Shown: in pieces, positions 45,156 to 57,359 of the stretch
How positions within the stretch are numbered: the first letter of the stretch is position 1
Layout of the letters: each line of letters starts with the position of its first letter
DNA from: Annona cherimola
Taxonomy: Eukaryota; Streptophyta; Magnoliopsida; Magnoliales; Annonaceae
Reading direction: 5' to 3'
Assembly (NCBI GenBank): GCA_030490835.1
Contig: CM059973.1
Coordinates: 56,982,008 to 57,046,007 of the forward strand
Length of the DNA stretch: 64,000 bases
Made by a program: the position numbers and the translations under genes
Notes under the pieces: generated by a model
The model's input: only the letters and a program-made list of their open reading frames with translations
Database searches by the model: none
What the model was told of the DNA's origin: nothing

Positions 45156-48100
45156 CTATATGAAATAAACTTACTAATTGAAAAAATATTTTGACAATTC
45201 AAAGCATATCTGACTAGCTTGATAACAAATGCCTTAGTGTGAACATTTATTTAATAAATCTAGCAAATCTAGTAGTGCCCGTTTGTTTAATAATATATAC
45301 CACCTTTAACTAATTGTTTACAGGATAGCAGGTTGGATGGATTCAACAGATCACTAAACGGGTTAACGAGTTATAAAAATCTAGTCCATAATTGTTCGAG
45401 CAGATTGATAGATCATAACTCGTTTATTCAAAAAACTCAACATTAATCTATTTATGAACAAGATGGAAAAGAGGGTTCGCGAGTTGATTCAATCCATTAA
45501 CACCCCTAATCATAGACATCACATGAGTTTTTGGCTAATTAGAAGAGAGGAAATAAGCAATGAAGCTAAGTTATGCAATACTAATGCCACGGTGATGCTC
45601 TTCTTTTGCCTGCCGATGTATACAATTCCCAGAGTTGTAGGAGCTAGACAACAAGAGAAGATAGATGCCAATAAAATAGAAAAAAAAAAAAAAAAAAAAG
45701 AATGGGAAAAGTTTAGGTATGTACTCATATTGGATGTGGAATGGGTTGTAAAATAGAATAAAAAATGGTATTATATATTGAGGATGGAAAAAGTTGTATG
45801 AAAAATTGAAAAGCAAGAAATATGTTGTCATTTTTTAAAAATAAGAAAAAATATTTTTTGATAACTAAAATTCAATCACGTTCTTATTTATAAATAGCAC
45901 TGAGGATGAATTTGAACAATGTCCCAATCTAACAATCGCTATGATAGGAATCCAGCAACATCTTCCTAGAATCTACAATAATATGGGGGCAAGCAACCTC
46001 CTATGCAACCTTAAATATCCATAATTAATACAACAATTGTATCTATGACAACAGAGATTACTTAATCCATATTACTTTTATCATTTATATCTCATCACAA
46101 CATATATAAGCAAAACTATAACTATCGATGGAAGTAAATGTATATTGATAACCATAATTACAATGATTACAGAAATAAAACCTTAACAAGTTGTACATCA
46201 ATAAATATACTCTCCTTTGTCTAACTACCTTCAATTCAATATATTAAAGTAAAACCAAAATAACTTTATACTTGTCAATATCATCTCTAGCTTGCAACCA
46301 ACACACCTAACCCACAACTAGATAATTGCAATAAAGTCCTACTAAAATTTAACAAAAAGTAAATATAAGTCCAAGAAAACTCGGTAAATAAAATCACAAT
46401 CAGTAAAAATCTAAAATTGAAAATCATGATTAAAATAATTGATCAAACATCATCAAATGCAGTTTCTCAAAGCCAAAACAATACATGTCTAAGATCATCT
46501 ACTCCTATGGAATCCCATCTAGTTTATAATTAGATCCATGTCTAACTCGTCCTATTGTGTTCCTCTTAACTCTGAACTATTTGTAATCTCTATCTATGAC
46601 TCATCACTAGCCATGAGTCAATACTAGCACATAAACGTTGGCTTCTCGCAAGTTAATATGAAAATTGTCTCATTACTTTCTACGATCGTCATGGTCATGC
46701 CTTGACCATAGAATCCTCAACCCTCAACCCTCCCACTAACTAAAAATATAACTCTTCACTCAGCACAAGTCACATATCATATCGACAAACTTTTGGCTCA
46801 ACCATGATTGTGCAACTCAAATGCAAGTTGTGTTTTCTTAAGACCATTTGGAAACACAACTAAACTAACTCATAAACAACAATTGAGCTCTCTCTAACTA
46901 GTACCCGTTTTTCTCGATCAACTACACATGCCTTTGTAAGTCATATGGTTTAAATCTGAGTTTCCTCCAGCTCATCTGTAGGTGTGCAGGGCATCTAGTT
47001 TTCATGCACGATAAGGGTGTAGATACATCTATCACCTCAAAACAAAAATCTCCATCTTCTAAAATCCACACCAAGCACACAACCATGATACGTGATCATG
47101 TCATGTCATGCATCCTTGCCATCTATCATCAAACATAAGCTCTTAACTTATACAAATGGCATCCTTGCCAAGACAAAAATCCCTATTTTGGAGCTGATCT
47201 CTAACTCATTCATGTCACGACATGCTTTGCATGCAACCCTCATGGCAACTCATGCCTAATAAGTGTCTCAATGCATGCATCTCATACAAAATGGGGCAAC
47301 ACCCTAAATCAATTTACCAATGAGTCCTACTGACCTATTCATTATGCCTAACTTAGGGTTTCTTCTCAAATCTATGACTACATAAACATTCATATCTTTA
47401 CCATCAATACACTAGTCTCCTACGTACACTAGATAATGGAAAGCATGTGGCCATTCTACAATTTTCAACTTATGAGTTACGTTATCCTGACTAGGAATCA
47501 CCCTTCGTGTGCCAACACATCACTTGGGATCACCATGCCAATGTGAAAATCAATATTGAAATCATGTATCATAATTTAAAATTATATATAAATTTATCTA
47601 TGGGATTTTATTTTAACATTTTTGCAAATACATGATATGTATTGTAAAGAAAACTAAGAAATTCAACTTCCTAGCATTCACAATCACTCCCATATACTAA
47701 AAAAAACAACAGAAAATCACTCTCATAACATTACATTTATGAAATTCCATCAAAATCTTCAATTCTTACATCATAATCCATACGTCTTTTCATAACCCTA
47801 AGATCCCAAATTAGCCTAAAGCCTTTAAGCAAAGCACAGTATTTGTATGCACAAAATTAAATCATGTTTACAAGCAAAATATATAAGAAAATTAGAAAGG
47901 AAAGCATCTTGCTTATCTCATTCAAAGAAATTTCCAAAATCTCTCAAATCCCCTGGATTCTTTTAGCTTCATCAAGCTCCCCCCTCCATGGTTCCAAATG
48001 ACACAAATCCAAGATCCACCAAGTGGGTTTTCCTGTGAGTCCATGCCTAGGAACTTGGGGAAGAAAGGATAAAAGATGAAAGGGAAAAATTGAAAAGAAA

Positions 48101-49493
48101 AATCATGTACCCTATTTTAATATTGCGCCAATGACACAATGTCATTAAAAATATGGCTTATGCTAATTCGGCCATCTCTTTAGAACAACATGATATGTGT
48201 TATTAAAACACAGTCTCATGTTATTTTGTTAAGGTTCACTATTTTTCTTATAACATTCTCTATATAACTCCAGTTGCGATGATTTTTTATTAGACTCCTA
48301 CTTCAAATACTATATCTTCACAAATTTGTAGCATAAAATTTTAAAAACCACGATTTATGATGTACATTTTACTAACATCATTATCAATCATACACTAACT
48401 CAAGTAGGTATATCATATGAAGGTTTTCTTAATGTCAATTTAAAAAGTCCCCCACATTTCTTATCAACTTAACATCACATTTATGATATTTATTCAACTA
48501 AAATGTGCCTCACATTAGATTTAGCTCTTTAACTCAAATTTTTAATCATCTTATCTCTACAACAGACCTCATTAGACTAAATAACGTCTAGCACTTTTAA
48601 TACCTAAAAATCACTTCTTAAATATCATATATACATCTAGCATCTCATTTGAAGCTACAAATTATTAAGTTCCATGCTATTTCTAAAATTTCACCAATTA
48701 AGTTTATTTATCACTTTGATTAAGAAAAAAGTTTATTTATCATTAAATTTCCACAGCCTAAAATGGCTAAATTCTCAAAATTATCATCTTAAATTCACCC
48801 AAAAGTTTTATGAGCACATTTCAATTATAAGGAGAATTACTCTTCAACAAACGTCAACTTCTATCTATAATCTTTGATCATTTTCACTATGTCAGTTCCT
48901 TTAAGCTTAATTTTTATAATTACTCTAGTTTTTGTTAATTCATCAAAGCGATTTTTCAAATTTCACTCATAGTTATTTATATTCATTTTAATTATGTTAG
49001 GCATCTCTTCATGCCTAAACACATCTTAAATTGATACAACTCAAAGTTATACCTCTTTTAGTTTAAAATCCACATGTAAAATATCAAATAACCATTATTC
49101 GATCTAATCAAGGACTTCAGTATATCCCAAACCATCTAGAAAACCTATAAAAACTTATCTTAGGCTCTTACCAAGTCATTTATTAAATTTCACCTATCTA
49201 GTTCTCATCAACCAGAATTTACACTTTTGCCTCAACTCACCCATTTTTATTGTACATATCTTTTGGTTTAAATTTCTATCATTATACAACCATCTTAGGC
49301 ATCATTACCTACATTACTATCTATATTTCTTGTTACCAATACTTGAATATTACAAATAATGTACTGTGAAGAGGCATGTCAAACAAAGAAACTTAATAAG
49401 GAAAATCAAAAATAATGCTAAGCTATTATATAAGCAAGTAGCCCATACAAACTTAGTCAATGGAGAGAAGACCCTACTATGGCCTAATTGAGA
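45156..49493. other. Gene-free stretch, probably degenerate LTR DNA
   Basis: No gene, domain or RNA is recognised. A20 at 45680-45699. 45,900-49,400 is uniformly C/A/T-rich on the plus strand, like the inverted 4-kb LTR copy at 57.4-60.4 kb, and may be another long LTR on the minus strand, but I found no ends or target duplication. Confidence 0.3.
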
Positions 49494-49494
49494 C

Positions 49495-49895
49495 ATGGGG
49501 CAACAAGCGATACCCCTTGAGATTAGACTTAGGCTGCCCACGCCTTTATCTTGGTACGCTACTCAAATTAGCATCAGAGCTAAGGCCAATTTGGACAAGA
49601 GTCAATAAGCAACAAAATACTACCAATAGCGCTTTGCGAGACGCATCAATTATAAGCTTCTTGCAAAAGTAAAAAAATTTACTAAAATTAGCTTAATTTC
49701 TAAGAGATGTAACTCTTTTAGATGCAGTCAAATACATTTAAAACTTGTAAAACTATAACAAATATAAGGTAACATATGATGAACACAAGCCTTTAGACTT
49801 TGGGGAACAAGAGATACCCTTTAAGATTAGACTTGTGGTTGGTTAACCTTGCATTGGTACACTATCTAAACTAGCATTGAAGCACAATTCAATGC
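49495..49895. repeat. Pair of related 95-100-bp segments
   Basis: 49495-49595 and 49800-49895 both read GGGG(C)AACAAG(C/A)GATACCC, GATTAGACTT, TTGGTAC(G/A)CTA and CTAGCAT or TTAGCAT in the same order, 305 bp apart. Origin unknown. Confidence 0.7.
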
Positions 49896-50329
49896 AATGG
49901 ATAGGGTGTTATGTTCTACAATGATGACATGGCTAGTGATGATGGACATTGAGTTATTTCTTTGATTCCATATGTACTTAGGGGCATTTTAGGTATTTAA
50001 AAACTTTATTAAATCATGTTAACTCTGGAACTCATGCATTTTAATAGCAAGTCAATAGCTAGCTTAGTTGGCATTGATGGAAATTTTTTTATAAGTAGAT
50101 GACATTGATAGGTTTAAAATAAATTTCAAGTTCGGCTAAACCAAATTAAAAGCTTAAATCATCAAAGATAAAAAGTGAGATGAGAGGATGCAAGATTTAT
50201 GTGAAAATAATGATCTACGACTACAAGATTACCCAAAACCATAGGACCAATGAAACTAAAGTTCCACTATTCATGTTTAAGAATACACTCGATTGAGAAC
50301 TGAGGCTCTAGTTGTAATCTTTATTGAGA
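49896..50329. other. Probable 5' part of a copia LTR
   Basis: No gene. It leads without a break into the LTR end below, but the LTR start is not identified. Confidence 0.35.
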
Positions 50330-50578
50330 TAATGGAACTCGAGACGTAAGAGAATGTGTGCTTGAAAGAGCGGAGTAGGGAAGTTGCTTGAACCACTATT
50401 ATTCTCCGTATCCTTTGTGATTGTTACATTCATTCTTTCATTGCTCTCTTACTAGCTTTGTGTTTCATTCAAGGGACTTGATCAAATTAGGGGTTAAGTT
50501 TTAAGTTGCTAAAAAGAAGTTCTATTAACCCAATTCACCCTTCTCCTCTTTAGTTGAACCTATAACTCAAGACCAACA
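50330..50578 (+). mobile_element. Copia LTR, 3' part, plus strand
   Basis: GAGCGGAGTAGGGAAGTTGC and TTGAACCACTAT at 50370-50400 and AACCCAATTCACCCTTCTCC near 50527 align with the 5' LTR of the minus-strand copia element (11.19-11.4 kb, reverse-complemented). It ends AAGACCAACA. No primer-binding site follows, so it is a 3' or solo LTR. Confidence 0.65.
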
Positions 50579-53085
50579 TTTTCCCTTCCTCTCTTGTCCA
50601 TCTTTCTTCATGATGACTCAAGGAGAAAATGCTAAGGCTAGGAAGAAACCACTGAAGCAAAGTTCACCAAGGCCACAAAGAAGTTGCTATCAAAGCAGAG
50701 CCTGCCATGTCTATAAAGAAACTTCCTAATAGTAGAGAGTTTATCTATTGTATCGTTTTTAAGGAGGATCTTAGTAGACTAAGGTAAAGAGTTCCATATT
50801 TTCCCTAATTTTGAATTTATTCTCCTAATGCCGATGATTCTATGATGACCCACTGCTCATCACCCACTAGGAAGAATGCATTTATGTTCACGAACCTATG
50901 TTTTCCTGGGCATTTCTCTCCCCTTTAAGTAAGCAACAAAGGAATTATTAATGATGTACAAGCTCTCTTTCAATGCTTGAAAAATAATTCATTCCCTAGT
51001 GTGGTTTACGAAGTGGGTTAAAGACAATTAATCAATATAGATAAACTTGATAATTACTAGTATTGCCTCCAAGATCATCAATTCTTTTTTCCATTTTGTT
51101 AGCTGAGGCAATACTTGAATTCTGGTCATGACTAGAAAGGACTATTCTTCTTCATCTGTCATTTGGATGAGAACTTCAAGTGGTGTGTCCTAATGCAATA
51201 GGGTAATTCGACTATCTTTGGTGAGCCTATGAGCTCTTTTTTAGTGTCGTATTTCTCTAATGGTCTCTTCTCATAAAGGAAATTCCTCCCTTCGTTCAAT
51301 TTGGAGGAGGCATTCATTAGACACTATATTGAAAAAGATTTTCCAAATTCAAAAGGGCTTCTAGCCCTCTTTTTATCGATCGGGCTCGAAACCATGCTAG
51401 TTATACCGTTGTTCCCACCAAAGCAGAAGAGAAGAAGCTTTGCAAGAAAGCAATTAAAGTGGATTTGAAAGTGGTGTCACTATGACCAATGAGATGGTCG
51501 ATATTGCTGAAGACTAGTAATGGGTTGGGGAGGCTCCTTTAGCGACTCATGCTCAGGAGGAGAGGAAGAAACCAAGTGCAAGAGTTTGAGCATGTGCTTG
51601 TTTGCTACATAGGATCTATGGGCCTCCCTTTAAAGTCAAACAAGGTTGTTGAGGCAACCTTTGGCATCTTCATTAATGAGTAGAGGGATATGCGAATGAA
51701 TGGCCCAATGATAAAATGTGGGACATAGCTATTGAAGACAGCATAGGTCTTAGTGAGGGTAATAAAGTGAAAGTGATCACCACTAAAGTATTGACAGATA
51801 ATTCTAAACCTTTACTTTTGGTGACTGCTATGGTCTCCATTGAGGTGGAGGAAAAAGAGGAGGGCATCAAAGGTACTAAGGCAAGGGGGAAAGGATCAAT
51901 GGTTCAACCCCCAAAGCTTATCGAACATGCAACTAAGGTGACAGGTGAAAGTGCTTCTCACGTCAACTTGACCCAAATCCCAATCTCTAGAATCAACCTT
52001 TTGAAGGGCGGCTTACGGAAGGGCGTAGTCGGGTAAATAATCGAGCTTCAATTCACAAGCCTACTATGCTCGAGCCATCAATTCTGCAAGATGATCCTAG
52101 AGCTTAGCCATGGTTTTGGGCCACTTGTGTTGAACAAAAGTCCTTGGAGCATTATGTTAGGAACTTCTTCTGAAGAAGCATCTGGAGGTTATAAACGATT
52201 TATCAAAGCCTCCGACGAAATGAGCTAAGATTAATGTCAACTTGAAAACTTGGGTCATTTTGAGGTACAAATTTTCAAACTCAATGTTGATGCTTGGGCC
52301 GAACCGAAGAGATCAAAAGAGAAAGTGTGTCAGGCACTCCTTTTACCTTAAGAGTCAACTTACAAAGTTCAGCTAAATGTGGTTTTTTTCCTTGAAACTC
52401 TTCAAAAGGTTCTTCGGCTCTAACCTCTTTTAATCTTCGAATATGTTACTACTTGAGGAGGGTTTGCACTTGTAGCGATATGAAAAAGACATGTCCTTCT
52501 TAATGAGGTCGAGGCAGAGCTTACGTACACCTTTCATCTAAAATCTTTGGAGTAAATGGAGGAAGTTCTTAGGGCATATGCAGGTCATGTGGTGGAGGAG
52601 ATTAAAGACAAGCTTTTGATGTTTCATGAGAGTCTTTCTCCGAAGGATCCTTTAAGGCCTATTATAAGCTATTCCTCCAATGTGAAGACCTTGGTCGAAA
52701 GGCATTCTATGAGGAAAATGCTCGACTCATTGTGAATGGAATGAATTCGCTTCAATGATATCTTGGGGTAGTAGAGCATTAGCTTAAGTTACTAAAATAT
52801 CTTAAGAAGCAGCTCACTCTCTTATGCGTTGGGCAAGCTTATGCTCGCATTAAGGAGGAACAAAAAAGGTAAAGAGTTCACAAGTTGTGATTTGACTTAG
52901 CTAAACTTTAGGCTATGCTAGGGGGAACCTACAGATTGGGATATGCTAGTCTTTTAGTTGACTAATAGAAGGTGGCCTTATGGGATGTAGTCTTCAATTA
53001 TCTCGGAAGGCTAACCTTCATAAAGAACTAGTCTCAATATCTCAGCAGTCGAGGGATGTTCCTACCTATAGCACTAATAATTGGA
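50579..53085 (+). pseudogene. Unrecognised degenerate sequence, possibly retrotransposon gag
   Basis: The GC content is higher and Lys/Glu codons are frequent (MMTQGENAKARKKP near 50610; EVEEKEEGIKG in 51716-52036; TLLCVGQAYARIKEEQKR near 52820), suggesting former coding on the plus strand. Stops occur every 30-100 codons. No domain is certain. Its position before a gypsy-type LTR fits a decayed element interior. Confidence 0.35.
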
Positions 53086-54053
53086 AAACAATAATATATT
53101 TTGTAGGTATTTTGTGCTAATTTGGTGCATAATTATTTGAGTTTAATGAGAAATTTGCTTTAAAATATGTTTTGGCAACATTTGGGTGTTACATATTAGT
53201 TTCAAGTTATTTAAATAATTTTTGTGATTTTTTTTGGCTTAAAATTATATTTTTATTTGTTGCTATGAAATCAAAAGTGTTCGATATTAAAAATAATTGT
53301 TGCAATAATTGAGTTTTAAACAATTTTAATATATTAACCGTCTGTTCATTAAATTGATGAATTAATAATTTAAATATTTTCTTTTATGCAGGCTTGCAAT
53401 CACCGCCCAAGCAATGGGCCCCACAAGATCACAGCCCGAAATTCAGCAAGCTTGATCAAATCCAGAAGCCTTTGACCGTCCATTTAGTGGGGCCCACTTT
53501 ATAAATCTGAAAATTCCAGCCGTCCACTTCCTCCAAACCGTCCATGTTAAATCTAGACCGTTCATCGAGATGTCAAGATGTAACCAAAAAATTCCATTAA
53601 CCAGCCATCACGTTCAGCAAATTGATATCCACCGTCCAGATTAACGGCTGAAGCAAGATTTTAAATCCCAACAAGGAGACTAATCACGACTGTCCAAGTA
53701 ATCTATGATGAGCAGCTGTCCAACCGTTCAAATAAATCTAGCCGTCCAGCTGGTTGGATGCAGATTAAATCCACCGCCTAAACTAATGATGAACAAGCAT
53801 CAGCCATCCAATGCATCAAGCACCGTCAAACTCGTCCAAGCGATACAGTTGGGCCCACCATGTGAACAACCCATCTGAATTTCACGTCATGCCTTCCATT
53901 GAACCTATGCTTTAATCCATGCAATTTCTCCCCTACCTAAGCAAAGTTCGGGCAGCAGATGCACAAGTCTTATTCAACTGAACATAGTCGCCCAATTAAC
54001 GTAATTTGATTAGCAGATCAATTGCGTAGATTCTATTTATGCCTTTTTGGCTG

Positions 54054-54061
54054 TTATAAAA
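54054..54061 (+). promoter_or_regulatory. TATA box of LTR copy L
   Basis: GTTATAAAAAGGGG. Aligned positions in the inverted copies also hold TATA-like sequences (TTTATAAAT at about 61712-61720 and TATATAAAC near 57278, minus strand). Confidence 0.5.
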
Positions 54062-54321
54062 AGGGGCTTGCGAGGCGAGTTCCGGGAGAATTGAAACACA
54101 GACTTCATAACAGAACTGGAGAGGAAAATAAAGAGAGAGAAAGTAAAGGGTGGAGAGAAAGCTAAGACAATGGGGCAAGAGGGGGAGTGGCGAGTTGCGT
54201 AGAGCAACCGACATACCATCAGAGCTTCAAACTAATAAGATTTTTTTTTATCTCCGTTCCTTTTTAATTTTAATTATCTTGTTTAAGATTAGTTTGAATT
54301 TTAATTTTATTTTAGACTTAA

Positions 54322-54326
54322 ATATG
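54322..54326. repeat. Target-site duplication ATATG, left
   Basis: ATATG precedes TGATAACTCG and is repeated at 55861-55865 after CAGCTCATCA. Confidence 0.85.
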
Positions 54327-54354
54327 TGATAACTCGTGAAAATGCGAGTTATCA
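54327..54354. other. Hairpin at the LTR start
   Basis: TGATAACTCG and CGAGTTATCA, 10-bp perfect arms, loop TGAAAATG. Confidence 0.85.
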
Positions 54355-54622
54355 TGGCCCATTTCAGATTATTTTTGCGTGTTAGTCCAAGAAAATGTGG
54401 TTAGTTTGCATCTATTTAGCTTAGTTTTCACTCGCTTTGCATTTTGGGAGCATTATGTAGTTTTTATGCATTTTTAGTATAAAATAGACATTTTTAGTCC
54501 ATTTATTTAATTTCAGTCATTTTTTGCAGGATGGACGGACAATTACAAGCATGCGAGCGAGTCAAATGAAGAACGGAACCAAGCGAAGAAGCAGGTATGC
54601 TAGCGCCCAGGCGTCGAACAGT

Positions 54623-54860
54623 GGCGCCTAGGCGCCACTTCACTAGCATACAGACGCATTCCGGAAAGTTTCCAAGTCGCAAAGCTTCTAGAGAGTTGGC
54701 GCTTAGGCACTGGCTTGGGGCGCCTGGGCGCCACTTCAATAGTATGCAGAGGCATCCCGAAGAGTTTCGAAGTTACATAGCATCCAGGGAGTTGGCGCCC
54801 AAGCGCCAGCCAGGGGCGCCTAGGAGCCACAGCGAATCCGCATACATGCGTTTCTGCACG
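54623..54860. repeat. 96-bp GC-rich tandem repeat in the solo LTR
   Basis: GGCGCCTAGGCGCC or a variant begins units at 54623, 54719 and 54815, each followed by AGCATACAGACGCATTCC-like sequence and GAGTTGGCGC. Two complete units and a partial third. Confidence 0.88.
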
Positions 54861-55860
54861 TGTGTCGTACGGGTTAAGTGACTTAAATAGAAACCTAAGG
54901 ATTGGTGCACGGAGAGAGAGTCGACGGAGCAGCCGCACAGAGAAGGAACAAAACTCGTTTCAAGCGCGATCTAAAAAGGAGATTTGATCTCGTTGGTGGA
55001 AGCTTCCGAGATTCAGTTTTCTTTTTCTCATTCTCTTTCCTTTTCTCTGTTTCCTTAGAATACTTTCATTATGGATGTAATGGATTTTGATGTCATGTCT
55101 TTGAGCTAAACTTCTATAGATGGGTAGTTAGGATGAATTGATATCTAACTATACTGTTTTAGTTCTTTAAGATTCAGAAATGAATATTTAATTTTTATAT
55201 GATTATGCAATTTGGATTTACCCTTTCATATGTTGTCTAATGCTTTTTACAAGATTAGCTACCTTGTAAGATGATTTAATTGCGCGATTAATCCTTGGAA
55301 AAGAAAAATCATGGCCAGATCCATGTGTAGGGCATAGGTTTCTTCTTTGTTAAGGGGAGTTGTTTAATGGATGGAATATATCGTTAAACCCTATGTAGTC
55401 ATGAACAAGTTATGTATCTATCAATTTTATTTCATTTAATTGTATGGGAACATAGCGATTGAATGTGGTGTAATTAGCTTTATATGTGTTGGAAGATATA
55501 TATATATATAAACTATTGAACTTGGACTAGTAAATTCCTGCACAATCTAATGAAAAGGAACCAATGCGATATAGTTTAGATTCAAAGACTCCCAACTATC
55601 TCATCTGTCATCCCCAATTGATAATTTCCTTTTAGCATTCCAGCTGTCCAGTGAAACTCTTCTTTGTTTCTTTTATGCATTTGGTATTTTCTTTCTTAAT
55701 CATGAAATTCCTTTTCTACTCACCGAAAGCAACTAAACTAATTATCTTAGTTAGACCATATTCTCGTGAGAACGATACTTAAATCACTCTTTATTACTTG
55801 ATCGGTACGTATATTTGCATTAAAACGAACATTTTAATTAGACATATACGCAGCTCATCA

Positions 55861-55865
55861 ATATG
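55861..55865. repeat. Target-site duplication ATATG, right
   Basis: Second copy of the 5-bp duplication; LTR copy L resumes here with CTTGGCTAAGCCC. Confidence 0.85.
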
Positions 55866-56553
55866 CTTGGCTAAGCCCTAAATCTAGGGTTTAGGATGTA
55901 GCATGCTTATAATAAAGCGTGGTGTGTGGTTTTTATCTATTTATGATAGATATTATTGTTAATTTAATGTCTTGTAATTTTTAATACTTGCTTTGTATAT
56001 AGGCCCGTACTTTGGCATAATTCCATATATTAGGTGATAGAACTAAGATACGAAATCTAATATACGATAATCAAGATATTAAACCTAAAAATCTAAAACT
56101 ATGAGAATAGACATGATGACCTCGAGGAATTTCATAAAGAGCCATAGATCTTAGTGAATTCTAATTAACTTAATCCCGTGAGAAATGTGGTTAAGAAAAT
56201 TAGGATATGCCTTGTAAGTTTTGAGAGAAGATGCAATGATAAATTATGATTTATTATCCTTTAACAAATAATATCCGGATTAAATAATTATACCACTATC
56301 CATTGCAAAAGTCGTATGTGAAACCGTAGATCCTAAGTACTCCCATCCTTGTTTTCTACTACCCATTCTAGTTTTCAATTTTATTTTCTCTTCCTACTTT
56401 TCTACTTTTTATTACATTTTATTTACTTTATCTTTTTATATTCGACATTAAAGCGTCTAAAAGAAAAGTTTATAGTCTCGAATTCCCTATAGATCGATAA
56501 TTTTTATATTACAATCTACGACCCGTGCACTTGCGGTGAGAATGCGAACAAGC

Positions 56554-56955
56554 ACCTAGTTCTAAAGGCTCCCACCTTACATTTTACAAATCTAAGCAGT
56601 GTTGAGGGCTAACTCTATTGTTGTTCCTTCTTTTAGCCTCGTCCCCTTTGTTGGTGAGTGATGCTAAAGTTCTAGAGAGTTTAAGCTCTTTTAGCTTTCA
56701 AGTTTACAAAGAAGTTGAAGAAAAAGGAGATAGAAGCACAAAAGATGGCTAAGAATGAGTTGTTTTCTCTTTCTGAGAATGTGTAAAGCATGGCTAAGCA
56801 CTGAAAGCCTTAAGTAGTATGAAAAAGACATCATTCAAGCTCTTGAATCTTGAGCTCAAGATAAATAATATTTAGCGAATGAAGCCTTTTGGAGCCACCT
56901 ATACATAAATTTAAATTTCTTTCAAGTATGACTGATGTGTAAACCTTAATATCTT
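56554..56955. other. Unassigned spacer after LTR copy L
   Basis: No gene. Stretches such as AAAAGGAGATAGAAGCACAAAAG may be decayed coding; nothing recognised. Confidence 0.35.
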
Positions 56956-56959
56956 AAAT

Positions 56960-57355
56960 AATCAAAGCATAATATCCGCTATATTGAACGTATGCTACAT
57001 TCTAAATACTAGAACATAGGTTTAGCTTAACATGTTTATAATAAAAATTAAGTCCAAAATAATATTATATCCAATCCTCATCATAAACAAGACAATTAAA
57101 ATTAAAAAAAGAAAAGAAAAGAAAAGCTTATTGATCAGAAGCCTCGATGGTATCTTGACCGCTCTAAGCAACTTGTCGCCTCGCTTCTCGCATCGTGCTC
57201 TTCACTCCTCTTGCTCTCAAACCTCAACCCTAGCTTCAAGGATGTTCTAAGATATCTTAGGATGTCCCCAAGAGGTGTTTATATAGATTTTCAGAGAAGA
57301 CTTGTGCATGAAGTCTGTTTCTCAATCAAAATTGCGCAAGCAAGGGCCCACATGA
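56960..57355 (-). mobile_element. Fragment M of the same gypsy-type LTR, minus strand
   Basis: Aligns with 61430-61800 of copy R: CGTATGCTACATTCTAAATAC, AACAAGACAATTAAAATTAA, AAGCTTATTGATCAGAAGCC, CTCGCCTC-type repeats and CAAAATTGCGCAAG near 57334. Truncated at both ends. Confidence 0.7.
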
Positions 57356-57359
57356 TTTA

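Larger units (their letters stand above)
54327..55860. mobile_element. Solo LTR, 1,534 bp, Ty3/gypsy type
   Basis: Begins TGATAACTCG and ends CTCATCA with 5-bp duplications ATATG on both sides, and no internal domain. The flanks on each side continue LTR copy L without loss, as shown by alignment to copy R. Its first 28 bases form a perfect 10-bp hairpin (TGATAACTCG...CGAGTTATCA), a start known from Athila/Tat-type LTRs. It contains a 96-bp tandem repeat, listed separately. Confidence 0.88.
53100..56553 (+). mobile_element. Gypsy-type LTR copy L, plus strand, split by a solo LTR
   Basis: Aligns along its length with copy R (60795-62655, inverted). Shared blocks include ATTTGAGTTTAATG near the start, GGCTAAGCCCT...TTAGGATGTAG, ACATACGATAATCAA-type sequence (about 56063), TGCAAAAGTCGTATGTGAA (56305), and CTACGACCCGTGCACTTGCG near the end. 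TTATAAAA at 54054-54061 is a likely TATA box in the right place. About 1.9 kb without the insertion at 54327-55860. The exact left end is uncertain. Confidence 0.7.

Noticed and set aside
54503..54938. Frames of 78-112 codons in the solo LTR
   Set aside because: They arise from the 96-bp GC-rich repeat (APRRH-like period) and lie on both strands.
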